Shown: positions 43,645-55,299, counted from the first letter of the stretch. The stretch is DNA of 64,000 bases from Veillonella agrestimuris (GCF_943193065.1 NZ_CALPCS010000008.1:1-64000); one strand, 5' to 3'. A program made the numbers and translations. The notes: generated by a model from the sequence alone, not told the origin.

Positions 43645-44385
43645 TTAATAGGTTACAATAAAACCTTGTTCTGTCTGGCCTACTTCCATGGGGACACTAA
43701 AAACTTCACTTAATCGTTCCGACGTACAAACTTCTTCTACCGTTCCCGTATAAGCAATTTGGCTATCTTTCATAGCTACTATATAATCGCAATAACGACC
43801 AGCCAAAATAAGATCGTGTAACGTAAGGATAACGGTACCATTATATACTTTTAATTGCTCCATTAATCCTAATTTATACTGTATATCTAAGTGATTCGTT
43901 GGTTCATCTAAAAAGATATACTCTGTCTCTTGCGCAAAAGCCCTGCCGATGAGTGTCCGTTGCAATTCACCACCCGATAACTGGTGTATGGCACGATGTC
44001 CTAAATCATCAATACCTAAACGAGACATAACAGACGCTACTACGGTATCGTCATCATCACTTCGTTCTGTGTGACGATAAGGATAGCGCCCCATACGAAC
44101 CACTTGGCCTACTGTCAATAGACCTTCTATATCGCCTCCGTGTTGTGCCACAATAGCCATCAACTGTGCCCGCTGTTTTCGGCTAATCGTATCATTATCT
44201 ATACCATCAATATAAATAGAACCATTGCTTTTCATATCTCCATACACATGGCGAAGCAACGTCGTTTTACCACTTCCATTAGGTCCGATAATACCAATAG
44301 TAGTTCCTGTTTGCCACGTATCAGTAATATGGTGCAATAGATTTTTACCCTCTACGGTATATGTTAGATTTCGTATATCTATCAT
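43645..44385 (-). CDS. Iron-complex/corrinoid ABC ATPase
   Basis: 246-residue FecE/BtuD-type ATPase. It has Walker A GPNGSGKTT at 34-42, signature LSGGELQR at 136-143, Walker B YIFLDEPTNHLD at 156-167 and LTLHDL with the switch His. Its ATG overlaps the permease stop by 4 bases, showing coupling. The protein should work as a dimer under the FecCD-type permease. Confidence 0.92.
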   Translation of the reverse strand: MIDIRNLTYTVEGKNLLHHITDTWQTGTTIGIIGPNGSGKTTLLRHVYGDMKSNGSIYIDGIDNDTISRKQRAQLMAIVAQHGGDIEGLLTVGQVVRMGRYPYRHTERSDDDDTVVASVMSRLGIDDLGHRAIHQLSGGELQRTLIGRAFAQETEYIFLDEPTNHLDIQYKLGLMEQLKVYNGTVILTLHDLILAGRYCDYIVAMKDSQIAYTGTVEEVCTSERLSEVFSVPMEVGQTEQGFIVTY

Positions 44386-45383
44386 GATGTACCTTCAGTA
44401 AATGCTTTACGAATTAAATAAATAAAAATAGGTGCCCCTACAAGGGAAGTAATGACACCAATAGGCATCTCTTCTGGGCGAATCACAACACGGCTTACCA
44501 TATCTGCCAATTGCAAACCTATGCCGCCTAATAAAAAAGAGTAGGTTAATAACTTCTTATGTAATGGACCAACTAAGATACGGCAAATATGAGGAATGAT
44601 AAGACCTACAAAGCCAATAACCCCTACATATGAGACGACTACTCCCATCACAAGTGATGCGATAAAGACTAAAGCAAATTGAAATCGTTCAATGGACAAT
44701 CCCAACTGTGTCGCACTTCTTCGTCCTAATAACATAATGTCTAAATGAGGACTATTCCATAACCCCACCACTAGAGCTAGTAAAGAAACAATCATAATAT
44801 AAGGAACAGAAACCCACTGTATGCCAGAAAATGTACCTACTAACCAAAACATGGCAGACCGTACTTGTGCTTCATTGGTAGCACTATAAATAATAGCTAA
44901 TGTAAGAGCCGAGAAAAAAGCACTCACCCCCATACCGATAAGGACTAATCTCACAGGATGAGGATTCCATCCTACCAGCCATAAGACTAAAAACATCGCC
45001 ACCATACTTCCTATAAAAGCACTTACGATGACATTAGCACTGCCAAATACCCCTAGTAAGCCCCATACGATAGCGGCAGCAGCGCCGACACCAGCACCAG
45101 ATGAAACACCTAAAATATAAGGCTCTGCCAATGCATTTCTAGTCAACGTTTGCATATATACGCCTACCATAGCTAATGCACTTCCTACAAAAGCAACGCC
45201 TATAGACCTTGGCAAACGGATAGACCACAAAATCTGCTCCGACCCAGTAAATTGCCACTGACCTGTTAATACATGTGCTATAAATTCAGAGACTTTCTCT
45301 ATTGGTATTGATACAGCGCCCACTACAAGAGATAAGGCAATACTAACAATATATAAAATAATTAAAAAGATGATTGTATTCAC
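44382..45383 (-). CDS. FecCD-family ABC permease
   Basis: 333-residue membrane protein with about ten helices. The family marks are RLPRSIGVAFVGSALAMVGV near residue 55, LAEPYILGVSSGAGVGAA, and GVIGFVGLIIPHICRILVGP. It forms the homodimeric channel for an iron complex or vitamin B12. It is first in its operon, facing the MATE gene across a 208-base region that holds a palindromic site. Confidence 0.93.
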   Translation of the reverse strand: MNTIIFLIILYIVSIALSLVVGAVSIPIEKVSEFIAHVLTGQWQFTGSEQILWSIRLPRSIGVAFVGSALAMVGVYMQTLTRNALAEPYILGVSSGAGVGAAAAIVWGLLGVFGSANVIVSAFIGSMVAMFLVLWLVGWNPHPVRLVLIGMGVSAFFSALTLAIIYSATNEAQVRSAMFWLVGTFSGIQWVSVPYIMIVSLLALVVGLWNSPHLDIMLLGRRSATQLGLSIERFQFALVFIASLVMGVVVSYVGVIGFVGLIIPHICRILVGPLHKKLLTYSFLLGGIGLQLADMVSRVVIRPEEMPIGVITSLVGAPIFIYLIRKAFTEGTS

Positions 45384-45434
45384 CGTATATCTCCTGTACT
45401 ATAGAAGTAAGATTATGTGCAATCAAACGTATCC

Positions 45435-45451
45435 ATCATCATAGTGATGAT
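45435..45451. promoter_or_regulatory. Palindromic candidate operator
   Basis: ATCATCA-TAG-TGATGAT is a perfect 7-3-7 inverted repeat in the region between the divergent importer and MATE genes. It lies 52 bases before the permease start. It is not a good Fur box by eye, but the geometry fits a dimeric repressor. Confidence 0.45.
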
Positions 45452-45591
45452 CTTATATTCTTTCATATAATACTATATTTTGTAGTACCTGCCTATACCA
45501 TACAGGGTACCCCTATATTGCTATACTTAGATAGTACCTAGCGAATCGTCCTTGTATATGTTACAATAATACGTCTAATTAGGAGGTTCCT

Positions 45592-46944
45592 ATGTATCAA
45601 ACGTATTCTATATTGCAAAAACTATGGCTTTTCACCAAGCTATTTACGCCTATGTGCATTACACAATTTTCCCTCATTGGAGGAACTTTTATAGCCATAT
45701 TTCTAACGGGCCAATACAGTACTATCGATTTAGCCGGCGTTGCAACAGGTTATAATTTATGGATGTTATTCTTTATTTTTGCTCAAGGCACATTGCTCGG
45801 AATTACACCAATTATTTCTCAGCTCTTAGGAGCTAAGCGACCAGACCATATTCCTGAAATTATTTACCAAGGATTATATATTGGTACCGGTCTCGCAGCA
45901 ACTATGCTAATCATTGGCATCTTAGGAGTAAGGCCCCTCTTAATCACCCTGGAATTAGATCCTGCCGCTATAGAGATATGTATTAATTATTTGAAAGCCT
46001 TCGCCCTCGGTTTATTCCCTCTCTTATGGGTGAATACACTAAGAAATACAGTGGATTCTCACGGATTGACTCATTATTCTATGGCCATTGTAGGGACTAG
46101 CTTTTCCATTAATGTTTTGCTAAATTACGTATTAATTTTCGGCCGCTGGGGCTTCCCTGAATTAGGCGGTGTAGGTGCCGGGTTTGGTATTGCTACAGCC
46201 TCTTGGGTAAATTGCATCTTATTTAGTACAGTCATTCTATTACACCCTAAATTGAAAGGGTATCGTATATTTAGGAAATGGTTCTCTCCTAGCTGGCATT
46301 ACATTCGTGAACAATTACAAGTAGGTATTCCTATTGGCTTCTCCATATTCTTTGAAGCCAGCATTTTCAGTATTGCCGGTTTATTAATGGTTCACTTCGG
46401 CTCTGCTGTCGTAGCAGCCCACCAATCGGTCATTTCCTTTACCAATGTCTTCTATTGCTTGCCACTTAGCATTTCCATGGCTACCACAATTGCGGTAGGC
46501 TATGAATTAGGGGCTAAGCGATTTAACGAAGCCATTCACTACTCTTATATTTCTCGCATCCTAGCCATTGTTATTTCCATTGTAATCTGTAGTTTTACGT
46601 TTACTCATATGGAAAGCATTTCTGCCCTCTTTACCAACGACATAGAGGTGTATCATTTGATTTATAGCTTCCTTGGATATGGTGTATTCTTCGCTGCTAT
46701 CGATGCCATAGGCACTCCATTACAAGGCATGCTAAGGGGCTACAAAGATGTAAGAGCTATCTTCTATATTTCATTGATTTCTTACTGGGGAGTCTGCTTT
46801 CCAACAGCCTATATTTTAGCTAAACATTCCGATTATGGTCCATTCGGTGTTTGGATTGGACTTCTTGCTAGCGTTACCGTAGCAGGTATATTATTTACAG
46901 CCCGAGCTTGGTATATCCAACACTACAGACCGAAATATAGATAA
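45592..46944 (+). CDS. MATE-family efflux transporter
   Basis: 450-residue multidrug/toxin extruder with twelve hydrophobic segments in two similar halves. The opening PMCITQFSLIGGTFIAIFLTG and GTLLGITPIISQLLGAKRP fit the family, and the second half repeats the pattern with PLSISMATTIAVGYELGAKR. Substrate and coupling ion are unknown. An AGGAGG site lies 5 bases before the ATG. It is one of three plus-strand genes and ends at a two-way terminator shared with uvrC. Confidence 0.92.
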   Translation: MYQTYSILQKLWLFTKLFTPMCITQFSLIGGTFIAIFLTGQYSTIDLAGVATGYNLWMLFFIFAQGTLLGITPIISQLLGAKRPDHIPEIIYQGLYIGTGLAATMLIIGILGVRPLLITLELDPAAIEICINYLKAFALGLFPLLWVNTLRNTVDSHGLTHYSMAIVGTSFSINVLLNYVLIFGRWGFPELGGVGAGFGIATASWVNCILFSTVILLHPKLKGYRIFRKWFSPSWHYIREQLQVGIPIGFSIFFEASIFSIAGLLMVHFGSAVVAAHQSVISFTNVFYCLPLSISMATTIAVGYELGAKRFNEAIHYSYISRILAIVISIVICSFTFTHMESISALFTNDIEVYHLIYSFLGYGVFFAAIDAIGTPLQGMLRGYKDVRAIFYISLISYWGVCFPTAYILAKHSDYGPFGVWIGLLASVTVAGILFTARAWYIQHYRPKYR

Positions 46945-46977
46945 AAAAACTCCGCATCATGGATGCGGAGTTTTTTG
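46943..46977. terminator. Bidirectional terminator between MATE gene and uvrC
   Basis: CTCCGCATC and GATGCGGAG form a GC-rich stem (46950-46970). An A-run precedes it and a T-run follows it, so it should stop both convergent transcripts. Confidence 0.93.
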
Positions 46978-47043
46978 TTTCTATCCTATAGATGGCAATC
47001 AAACCTGCCAATTCATCGAATCAGTTAACTAAATAGTCTTATG

Positions 47044-48873
47044 TTAGGAATTAATTAGGTCTTGTTTTTCCACCTTTGACATGCGGAAGAAATTATACAG
47101 CGTTTCTGCTGTTTTGTAATTCATGGAATCCACTTCTGCCAATTCTTCAATAGAGGCTTTTTTCATGGCTTCTAAACTATTGAAATGATTCCATAAAGCT
47201 TTTCGTCGTTTAGGTCCAATGCCTTCAATATGATCCAAAATAGATTCTAAATTTCGTTTTCCTCTCAATTTACGATGATATGTGATAGCAAAACGATGAG
47301 CTTCGTCACGAATTTGTTGCAATAGTTGTAATTCTGGTGAATGATGAGACAAAATAATACTTTCCGATTGACCTTCTACGAATACTTCTTCAATACGCTT
47401 GGCTAAAGAAATAACAGGTACATCTGTAACACCTACACTTCGTATCAATGGCAATGCTGCATTGAGCTGTCCTTTACCTCCATCGATGATAATAAGATCT
47501 GGCATAGGCCATTCTGTTTCTTTCCCATAACGACGTTCCATAATTTCTGCCATAGATTTAAAATCATCAGGCTTTCCTTGCGTCGTTTTAAGTTTAAAGC
47601 GACGATATTCCTTCTTCGCTGGCTTACCACCTTCAAAGACAACCATAGACGCCACCGTTTCAGAACCTTGCGTATGAGAAATATCGAAACATTCCATGCG
47701 CTCTGGCAGTCTTGGTAAATCCAAAACTTCTGCTAATTTCTTAACAGCTCCACCAGTTTTATCTAATTGATGTTGCCATTGACGTCGCCGTTCTTCTAAG
47801 AAGGCCGCTGCATTTTCGTGAGCCATCTTAATCATATCTTTCTTATAGCCTCGTTGTGGCACTACAATATCGACTTGCTGACCTTTCAAAGTAGATAGCC
47901 ATTCTCCGAAGAGTACTTGCTCATCACTTTCCAACGGTAAGAGTAGTTCTTTAGGAATAAAACTAGTGCCGCAATAATACTGTTTAATAAATTCAGTCAT
48001 AATCACTTCTTCCGTATCGCCTTCATTTTGGACAAAATAGTTTTCTCTCCCTAACAATCGGCCATTGCGGATAAAGAGAAGTTGGACACAGGCTAGTTGA
48101 CCGTCTACGGCAATACCTAATACATCGAGGTCCCCTCGTTGCGTTACCATCCGTTGTTTTTCTTGTAACTTCTCAATATGTTTTAATTGATCCCGGTATC
48201 GAACAGCATCTTCAAACCGCAATTCTTCGGAAGCCAATTCCATTTTCTCTTTTAGTTCTTTTAACAATGGAATAGGCTTTCCTTCAAAAAGCTGTATAAT
48301 ATCATCTACATATTTACCATATGCTTCTTTTGAAACTTTGTTAAAGCACGGCGCTTCACAATAATGCATATGGTATTGCAAACAAGGTCGTTCTACTTTC
48401 ATCGATTTACAAGTGCGAAGCGGATAGTATTGACGCAACAATTTCAACACTACATGAACTGCTGTTACATCTGTAAAAGGACCAAAATATTTCGCCCCAT
48501 CCCGCTCTAGTCGACGCGTCATATATACCCTTGGATACTCTTCTTGAACAGATACTTTTACATAAGGATATGTTTTATCATCGCGAAGACGAATATTATA
48601 TTTCGGATGATGTTCTTTAATCAATGTATTTTCTAAGATGAGCGCTTCCATTTCTGTTTTTGTTTGGATTGTCTCTACATCGACGGCACGTTTCATCATA
48701 GCTGCTACTTTAGGTGCTCGATTGGCATCTTGCCGCACATAGGAGCGAACGCGATTACGCAAGTTCACTGCTTTGCCTACATAAATGATACGATTATATT
48801 GATCTCGCCATAAATATACACCTGGTGTAGTAGGCAAATGACTTACTTTTTCTAATAATTCTTCACTAGCCAT
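47044..48873 (-). CDS. uvrC: Excinuclease ABC subunit C
   Basis: 609-residue nuclease that cuts both sides of a DNA lesion after UvrB loading. The N-terminal GIY-YIG nuclease has TTPGVYLWRDQYNRIIYVGKA. A UVR domain lies near residue 200 (LREKMELASEELRFEDA-like). The C-terminal RNase H-like nuclease has CFDISHTQGSETVASMVVF and IIDGGKGQL, and helix-hairpin-helix motifs end the protein (IEGIGPKRRKALWNHF). It lies last in the uvrB-uvrA-uvrC run. Confidence 0.97.
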   Translation of the reverse strand: MASEELLEKVSHLPTTPGVYLWRDQYNRIIYVGKAVNLRNRVRSYVRQDANRAPKVAAMMKRAVDVETIQTKTEMEALILENTLIKEHHPKYNIRLRDDKTYPYVKVSVQEEYPRVYMTRRLERDGAKYFGPFTDVTAVHVVLKLLRQYYPLRTCKSMKVERPCLQYHMHYCEAPCFNKVSKEAYGKYVDDIIQLFEGKPIPLLKELKEKMELASEELRFEDAVRYRDQLKHIEKLQEKQRMVTQRGDLDVLGIAVDGQLACVQLLFIRNGRLLGRENYFVQNEGDTEEVIMTEFIKQYYCGTSFIPKELLLPLESDEQVLFGEWLSTLKGQQVDIVVPQRGYKKDMIKMAHENAAAFLEERRRQWQHQLDKTGGAVKKLAEVLDLPRLPERMECFDISHTQGSETVASMVVFEGGKPAKKEYRRFKLKTTQGKPDDFKSMAEIMERRYGKETEWPMPDLIIIDGGKGQLNAALPLIRSVGVTDVPVISLAKRIEEVFVEGQSESIILSHHSPELQLLQQIRDEAHRFAITYHRKLRGKRNLESILDHIEGIGPKRRKALWNHFNSLEAMKKASIEELAEVDSMNYKTAETLYNFFRMSKVEKQDLINS

Positions 48874-48979
48874 AGATCCTCCTTTCTCTTATTTTTATAT
48901 CGACTCTAACTATAAGTCTTTTTGCAATGTCCCATTACGTTCTTTGCAGCTACTCTTGACTCTACCTATGGTGTAAGCC

Positions 48980-51835
48980 TTATTTCTTAACCTTTTGACT
49001 CTTTTTCATAAACGTACGCGTTTGTTCTAATACAGGGCCAAGGAATTTACCAGTATAACTGTCACTAACCGTAGCAATATGTTCTGGAGTCCCTGTAGCT
49101 ACGATAGTGCCACCACGGCTCCCCCCTTCAGGACCAAGATCGATTACATGGTCTGCGGTCTTAATCACATCTAAGTTATGTTCAATAACGACAACTGTAT
49201 CGCCACCTTCAACGAGTTGTTGCAATACATTAAGAAGTTTTCGAATGTCCTCAGCATGAAGGCCTGTCGTCGGTTCGTCTAGAATGTATAATGTTTTCCC
49301 TGTACTACGACGAGCCAACTCTGTAGCTAATTTTACACGTTGTGCTTCACCACCAGACAATGTAGTAGCTGCTTGTCCAAGACGAATATAACCGAGTCCG
49401 ACTTCTTGTAAGGTTACCATTTTTTTATGAATCTTTGGAATGGCACTAAAGAATTCTACTGCATCGTCTACCGTCATATCTAATACATCGGCAATGGATT
49501 TGCCTTTATATTTAACTTCCAAGGTTTCTCGATTATATCTCGCCCCTTTACATACTTCACACGGCACATATACATCTGGTAAGAAATGCATTTCAATTTT
49601 AATAATACCATCGCCGCGACACGCTTCACAACGACCGCCTTTTACGTTGAAACTAAAGCGACCTTGTTTATAGCCTCTCATTTTCGCTTCCGGTGTTTGA
49701 CTATATAATTCCCGAATGCCATCAAATACGCCCGTATACGTAGCGGGATTAGAACGCGGCGTGCGGCCAATGGGACTTTGATCGATATTGATAATTTTAT
49801 CTACATATTCAATACCTTTAATGTCTTTGTGGGCCCCTACTTTATGATAAGAACGATATAACTGATTCGCCAATCCTTTATAGAGGATTTCATTAATCAA
49901 AGTAGATTTGCCAGACCCACTCACACCGGTTACCACAGTAAATAAGCCAATTGGGAATTTAACATTCACGTTTTGCAAGTTATTTTCCTTCGCACCACGC
50001 ACTTCGATATACGCTTTACCTGGCTTACGTCGTTCTTCTGGAAGAGTGATAAATTTCGCACCACTTAAATATTGACCTGTAATAGACTCTTTTACTTTCA
50101 TTACCTCTTCTACTGGGCCAGCAGCGATAATTTGTCCCCCATGCTCACCGGCGCCAGGACCGATATCTACTAAGTAATCGGAAGCGCGCATCGTATCTTC
50201 ATCATGTTCTACGACGAGCAATGTATTACCTAAATCACGAAGGCCTTTCAAAGTCTCAATAAGGCGATCATTATCTCGTTGGTGTAGACCGATGGACGGT
50301 TCATCGAGAATATATAGTACGCCTACCAAACCAGAACCGATTTGTGTAGCCAAGCGAATACGCTGTGCTTCACCACCTGACAATGTACCGGCACTGCGAC
50401 TCATAGTAAGGTAATCGAGGCCTACGTTATTAAGGAAACCTAAACGAGCATTGATTTCCTTCAAAATTTCCGCCCCAATCACTTGTTCTCGGTCTGTAAG
50501 AGGTAATGTATCAAAAAATTCAAAAGCATCTTTAATATTGAGCTCTGTGACTTCATGAATATTTTTGTCCCCCACCGTAATGGCTAACACTTCTGGTTTT
50601 AAGCGAGCCCCTTTACAGGTCGTACATGGCTTGATGGACATAAATTTTTCAAATTCTTCGCGCATCGAATCTGTAGTGGCTTCACTGTGACGACGTCTCA
50701 CCATAGGCAAAATACCTTCGTATTCAGTAAAAAATTCTTTCACTTCACCTCGCATATTTTCATAGGTGAAAGCCACTTTATCAGTGGTACCATACATGAC
50801 TTTTTTCTGCAATGCTTTTGGCAAGTCATTATAGGAATTCTCCAAAGAATATCCATTAGCCACCAATAACCCTTCTAGTTGACGCATAAACCATGCATTA
50901 GGATTAGAGCTCAACGCTTGTACTCCACCGTCAGCAAAAGAAATACTTCCATCTGGTATCACTCGCTCTTCATCTACTTCCATAGTAGAGCCAATGCCTA
51001 AACAAGATGGGCAGGCACCGTAAGGACTGTTGAAAGAAAACATACGTGGCTCGATTTTAGGCAGTGAAATATGACAATCAGGGCAAGCAAAATGTTGACT
51101 ATACATATGCTCGGGACCATCTACTTCTTGAACCATAACAATACCTTCGCCCCATTTACCAGCCGTTTCCATAGAGTCTGCTAAACGAGACTCTATACCT
51201 TCTTTTACTATTAAACGGTCTACAACGATATCAATGGAATGCTTTTTATTTTTTTCTAAATTAATATCTTCATCTAACGTACGCACCATTCCATCAACTC
51301 GAACGCGAACGAAGCCTTCTTTGCGAAGTTGTTCAAATACGGATTTATGCTCTCCTTTTTTTCCTTGCACCATAGGAGCTAATATTAAAATGCGAGTCCC
51401 TTCTTTAAAGTTCAGCACATCATCAGTCATTTGCTGAATCGTTTGTTGTGTTATCGGTTTGCCACATTCTGGACAATGGGCATGACCTACGCGGGCAAAT
51501 AAAAGCCGTAAGTAATCATAAATTTCTGTTACAGTTCCCACTGTAGAACGAGGATTTTTACTTGTCGTCTTTTGGTCAATAGAAATAGCTGGTGACAAAC
51601 CTTCAATATAATCTACATCAGGTTTATCCATCTGCCCTAAAAATTGTCTTGCATAAGCCGACAACGATTCTACATAACGACGTTGACCTTCTGCATAAAT
51701 CGTATCAAATGCTAATGATGATTTACCAGATCCACTTAAGCCTGTTAAGACAATAAATTTATCGCGTGGCAAGGCAATATCAATATTTTTAAGATTATGT
51801 TGTCGAGCCCCTTTTACGATAAGTTGATCTTTCAT
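48980..51835 (-). CDS. uvrA: Excinuclease ABC subunit A
   Basis: 951-residue damage-recognition ATPase with two ABC modules. The first Walker A is [11 protein letters not shown] near residue 32 and the second is [11 protein letters not shown] near 640. Two signature motifs ([12 protein letters not shown] and [12 protein letters not shown]) are visible. Zinc modules include CPDCHISLP and [19 protein letters not shown] with CEVCKGARY. Length is normal. It starts 38 bases after uvrB. Confidence 0.98.
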   Translation of the reverse strand: MKDQLIVKGARQHNLKNIDIALPRDKFIVLTGLSGSGKSSLAFDTIYAEGQRRYVESLSAYARQFLGQMDKPDVDYIEGLSPAISIDQKTTSKNPRSTVGTVTEIYDYLRLLFARVGHAHCPECGKPITQQTIQQMTDDVLNFKEGTRILILAPMVQGKKGEHKSVFEQLRKEGFVRVRVDGMVRTLDEDINLEKNKKHSIDIVVDRLIVKEGIESRLADSMETAGKWGEGIVMVQEVDGPEHMYSQHFACPDCHISLPKIEPRMFSFNSPYGACPSCLGIGSTMEVDEERVIPDGSISFADGGVQALSSNPNAWFMRQLEGLLVANGYSLENSYNDLPKALQKKVMYGTTDKVAFTYENMRGEVKEFFTEYEGILPMVRRRHSEATTDSMREEFEKFMSIKPCTTCKGARLKPEVLAITVGDKNIHEVTELNIKDAFEFFDTLPLTDREQVIGAEILKEINARLGFLNNVGLDYLTMSRSAGTLSGGEAQRIRLATQIGSGLVGVLYILDEPSIGLHQRDNDRLIETLKGLRDLGNTLLVVEHDEDTMRASDYLVDIGPGAGEHGGQIIAAGPVEEVMKVKESITGQYLSGAKFITLPEERRKPGKAYIEVRGAKENNLQNVNVKFPIGLFTVVTGVSGSGKSTLINEILYKGLANQLYRSYHKVGAHKDIKGIEYVDKIINIDQSPIGRTPRSNPATYTGVFDGIRELYSQTPEAKMRGYKQGRFSFNVKGGRCEACRGDGIIKIEMHFLPDVYVPCEVCKGARYNRETLEVKYKGKSIADVLDMTVDDAVEFFSAIPKIHKKMVTLQEVGLGYIRLGQAATTLSGGEAQRVKLATELARRSTGKTLYILDEPTTGLHAEDIRKLLNVLQQLVEGGDTVVVIEHNLDVIKTADHVIDLGPEGGSRGGTIVATGTPEHIATVSDSYTGKFLGPVLEQTRTFMKKSQKVKK

Positions 51836-51854
51836 ACTATCCTTTCTATATAAA

Positions 51855-51879
51855 ACGATGACACCCTAAGGCATCATCG
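51855..51879 (-). terminator. Weak hairpin overlapping the uvrB stop
   Basis: CGATGA and TCATCG arms with a second small GG/CC step form a stem whose minus reading continues GTTTTATATAG. It may attenuate transcription between uvrB and uvrA. The internal mismatch makes it weaker than the other terminators here. Confidence 0.45.
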
Positions 51880-53991
51880 CTTCTTTAATTTACTATCTTT
51901 CGCAGCATGCATATCGGACCATTGTTGACGTAGTTGTCCCAATTGATCTCTCAAAGATGCAGCTTTTTCAAATTCTAATTGCTTTGCAGCCATTTTCATT
52001 TGGCGATTAAGTTCTTCAATTTGATTATATAATTCTTCTGGCGTCAGCTCTGCTACTTTTGATGTAACGGTTTCAGCTAACTCATATGGCTCATGGCCAT
52101 GATCCATCGTATCAGCCTTCGTCCGTTTCGATTTCCGTGTTGCTACTTCTAATTCATCATCAAATTTAGTTAATTCAATGAGCTCTTTCACCTCTTTAGA
52201 TACGGATTGCGGCGTAATATTATGTTCTCTATTATACGCTTCTTGTACAGCTCGACGGCGATCTGTTTCATCAATAGCTCGTTGCATAGAACCAGTAACT
52301 CGGTCCGCATACATAATAACGTGACCATTTACATTACGAGCAGCACGACCAATGGTTTGAATCATAGCCGTATCGGAGCGCAAGAAACCTTCCTTATCGG
52401 CATCTAAAATGGCCACTAAGGAAACTTCTGGCATATCTAAGCCTTCTCGCAATAAGTTAATCCCTACAAGAACATCAAAGACGCCAGCCCGTAAGTCCCG
52501 TATAATCTCAGCCCGCTCAATAGTCACAATATCAGAATGTAAATAGCGCACACGTACCCCCATTTCTTTGAGGAATTCCGTCAAATCTTCTGCCATTTTC
52601 TTCGTCAATGTCGTCACTAGAACCCGTTCATTTTGGGCAGCTCTCTTATTAATCTCTCCTAAAAGATCATCCATTTGTCCCTTAATAGGACGGATTTCGA
52701 TAGTTGGATCTAACAGACCAGTAGGGCGAATAATTTGTTCTGCAATATTCGTTTCTACTTCCATTTCATATGGTCCCGGCGTAGCCGATACATAGACAAT
52801 TTGATTAATTCGCTCTACAAATTCATCAAACTGTAGTGGTCTATTATCTAATGCAGATGGCAAACGAAACCCATATTCAATGAGAGACTCTTTGCGAGCT
52901 CTATCACCATTATACATAGCTCGAATCTGCGGTATCGTCACATGAGACTCATCGATCATAATGAGGAAATCATCGGGGAAGTAGTCAATCAATGTAAACG
53001 GTGCTTCTCCAGCTTTTCGTTCCGACATATGGCGCGAGTAATTCTCGATGCCCGAACAATAGCCCATTTCTTGCATCATTTCAATATCGTATCGAGTCCG
53101 TTGTTCTAAACGTTGCGCTTCTAATAAACGGTCTTTACTTTTCAGCAAAGCTAGTTGCTCTTCTAATTCCGCTTCGATTCGTTCCACCGCAACTTGCATT
53201 TTCTCTTTTGTCGTTACATAGTGAGATGCAGGGTATACGGCCACGTGTTTCCGTTCTGCAATAACTTCGCCTGTGAGAGAATCTACTTCCACTAGTCGAT
53301 CGATTTCATCACCAAAGAGCTCGACCCGAACGACTCTTTCACTATACGCAGCAGGAAAAATCTCTATCGTATCCCCTTGTACGCGGAACGTACCACGGGT
53401 GAAATTCATATCGTTTCGAGTATATTGAATATCTACTAGTTTAGATAAAATCTCATCTCTCGATTTCGTTTGACCTAAACGGAGTGACAATACTAAGTCA
53501 GAATAATCTTCTGGGTCACCTAAGCCGTAAATACAACTGACAGAGGCAACGATGATTACATCACGACGTTCGAAGAGACTCATAGTCGCACTATGGCGAA
53601 GTTTATCGATTTCATCATTAATTGACGCATCTTTTTCTATATACGTATCGCTAGAGGCAATATAGGCTTCTGGCTGATAATAATCGTAATAAGAAACGAA
53701 ATATTCTACTGCATTATTAGGGAAGAAACTTTTAAACTCGCTAGCCAACTGAGCCGCTAAGGTTTTATTATGGGCAATGACCAGCGTCGGTTTCTGTACT
53801 GCTTCGATCACTTTAGCCATAGTAAAGGTTTTCCCTGTGCCGGTAGCACCTAATAATACTTGCGCCCATTCACCATCTTCAATCCCCTTTACAAGGGAAT
53901 CAATAGCCTTTGGTTGATCCCCAGTAGGCCCAAAAGGAGCCTCTACTTTGAAAGGCGTTCCTTCTTCTGGATTATAATGTATGTGTTTCAT
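51874..53991 (-). CDS. uvrB: Excinuclease ABC subunit B
   Basis: 705-residue DNA-loading helicase-like subunit. Walker A is [14 protein letters not shown] near residue 42. The DNA-clamping beta-hairpin is [14 protein letters not shown], the DEAD-type box is IDESHVT, and motif VI is [12 protein letters not shown]. The C-terminal UVR domain, with [20 protein letters not shown], contacts UvrC. It follows the small unknown gene by two bases, so it is tied to the ftsY/smc transcript. Confidence 0.98.
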   Translation of the reverse strand: MKHIHYNPEEGTPFKVEAPFGPTGDQPKAIDSLVKGIEDGEWAQVLLGATGTGKTFTMAKVIEAVQKPTLVIAHNKTLAAQLASEFKSFFPNNAVEYFVSYYDYYQPEAYIASSDTYIEKDASINDEIDKLRHSATMSLFERRDVIIVASVSCIYGLGDPEDYSDLVLSLRLGQTKSRDEILSKLVDIQYTRNDMNFTRGTFRVQGDTIEIFPAAYSERVVRVELFGDEIDRLVEVDSLTGEVIAERKHVAVYPASHYVTTKEKMQVAVERIEAELEEQLALLKSKDRLLEAQRLEQRTRYDIEMMQEMGYCSGIENYSRHMSERKAGEAPFTLIDYFPDDFLIMIDESHVTIPQIRAMYNGDRARKESLIEYGFRLPSALDNRPLQFDEFVERINQIVYVSATPGPYEMEVETNIAEQIIRPTGLLDPTIEIRPIKGQMDDLLGEINKRAAQNERVLVTTLTKKMAEDLTEFLKEMGVRVRYLHSDIVTIERAEIIRDLRAGVFDVLVGINLLREGLDMPEVSLVAILDADKEGFLRSDTAMIQTIGRAARNVNGHVIMYADRVTGSMQRAIDETDRRRAVQEAYNREHNITPQSVSKEVKELIELTKFDDELEVATRKSKRTKADTMDHGHEPYELAETVTSKVAELTPEELYNQIEELNRQMKMAAKQLEFEKAASLRDQLGQLRQQWSDMHAAKDSKLKKR

Positions 53992-53993
53992 AA

Positions 53994-54374
53994 TTAATCA
54001 TCCTGCTCTTTACGTATGGAGCGCAATTCTTCTTCACTCAAGCGACGTCCTACATTTTCACCTTGATTAAAAGTATCTTCCCCTTCCAACACTTCGATTA
54101 ACATCGCTATAGAAAAGCGATCTAAAGTAGGTGTCGTTTTTTGAATTTCATCGGCCACAGACCATTCAGCTTCTGTATAACCATTTATACGCGCTGAAAT
54201 TTCTTCCCAGTTAGACAACAATAAGCGAGTAATAGGACGATATAATTCAATACCAAAGTATTCAATCAAATCTACTACTTTGTTCATATTCTCCAAACTA
54301 ACATGATATTCATTTACTTTATTTTCTGATTCTACATATTGAAGTAAGAATTCACGGTTGTATTTATTGCTCAC
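53994..54374 (-). CDS. Small protein of unknown function between ftsY and uvrB
   Basis: 126-residue acidic, mostly helical protein that I do not recognise. It opens [22 protein letters not shown], has a central [23 protein letters not shown] helix, and ends with a charged [13 protein letters not shown] tail. No enzyme motif, Cys cluster or membrane segment is present. Its start overlaps the ftsY stop by 11 bases and its stop is 2 bases from uvrB, so it is firmly part of the operon. It differs from the YlxM/UPF0122 protein usually found next to ftsY, as it lacks the helix-turn-helix pattern. Confidence 0.7.
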   Translation of the reverse strand: MSNKYNREFLLQYVESENKVNEYHVSLENMNKVVDLIEYFGIELYRPITRLLLSNWEEISARINGYTEAEWSVADEIQKTTPTLDRFSIAMLIEVLEGEDTFNQGENVGRRLSEEELRSIRKEQDD

Positions 54375-55299
54375 CTTGAATCAATCCTTTATCAAATAAT
54401 GCATTGGCAAAATCTTTTGCATTAAATGGGCGTAAGTCATCCATGCCTTCACCAACGCCAATCCAACGAACAGGTACACCTAGTTCTTCTTTAATAGAAA
54501 TAACGACGCCACCTTTAGCAGTGCCATCTAATTTTGTCACTACAATTCCATTTACAGGAACGGCTTGACCAAATAATTTAGCTTGGCTCACTGCATTTTG
54601 ACCTGTAGTGCCATCGAGAACAAGCAACGTTTGATGCGGCGCTCCTTCTACGTGATTATTGGCTACACGGCCCATTTTTTTAAGCTCTTCCATAAGGTTG
54701 ACTTTTGTATGCAAACGACCTGCCGTATCTACAATGACAATGTCTGCATTGCGAGCTTTCGCCGCTTCCATAGCATCATATACGACAGCTGCTGGGTCGG
54801 CACCTTCTTGGTGTTTTACAATCGGTACACCTACCCGTTCTGCCCAAATCGTCAATTGATCGGCAGCAGCAGCACGGAACGTATCACCAGCAGCAATAAT
54901 TACTTTTTTACCTTCTTTTGTATAGTAGTTAGCTAATTTGGCGATAGTCGTCGTTTTACCAACCCCATTAACACCTACTACGAGAACCACTTCTGGGTGA
55001 TGCAATGTAAGTTCTTCTTCTTGGTCTTCTAAAATTTCAGTAATACGAGACTCCATAAAAGGCATAACATCTCCAGTATTGTTGATAATGCCTTCCGTAA
55101 CGCCACGACGAATTTCTTTCATCAAATATTCCGTCGTTTTAGGTCCCAAATCACTCGTCAACATGACTGCTTCCAAATCATCTAAAAATTCATCGTCAAT
55201 TTCAGCATAACCAATAACGATGTGTTCAATATTTTTTACAAAAGACTTTCTCGTTTTTTCTAAACCATCTTTTATTCTATCAAAGAATCCAAAAGCCAT
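54364..55299 (-). CDS. ftsY: Signal recognition particle receptor FtsY
   Basis: 311-residue SRP GTPase that docks ribosome-nascent-chain complexes at the membrane. The N domain fills the first 90 residues. GVNGVGKTTTIAKLA is the G1 loop, DTAGRLHTK is G3 and VTKLDGTAKGG is G4. The acidic A domain is almost absent, as in many Firmicutes. Its ATG overlaps the smc stop (TAATG). Confidence 0.97.
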   Translation of the reverse strand: MAFGFFDRIKDGLEKTRKSFVKNIEHIVIGYAEIDDEFLDDLEAVMLTSDLGPKTTEYLMKEIRRGVTEGIINNTGDVMPFMESRITEILEDQEEELTLHHPEVVLVVGVNGVGKTTTIAKLANYYTKEGKKVIIAAGDTFRAAAADQLTIWAERVGVPIVKHQEGADPAAVVYDAMEAAKARNADIVIVDTAGRLHTKVNLMEELKKMGRVANNHVEGAPHQTLLVLDGTTGQNAVSQAKLFGQAVPVNGIVVTKLDGTAKGGVVISIKEELGVPVRWIGVGEGMDDLRPFNAKDFANALFDKGLIQGEQ

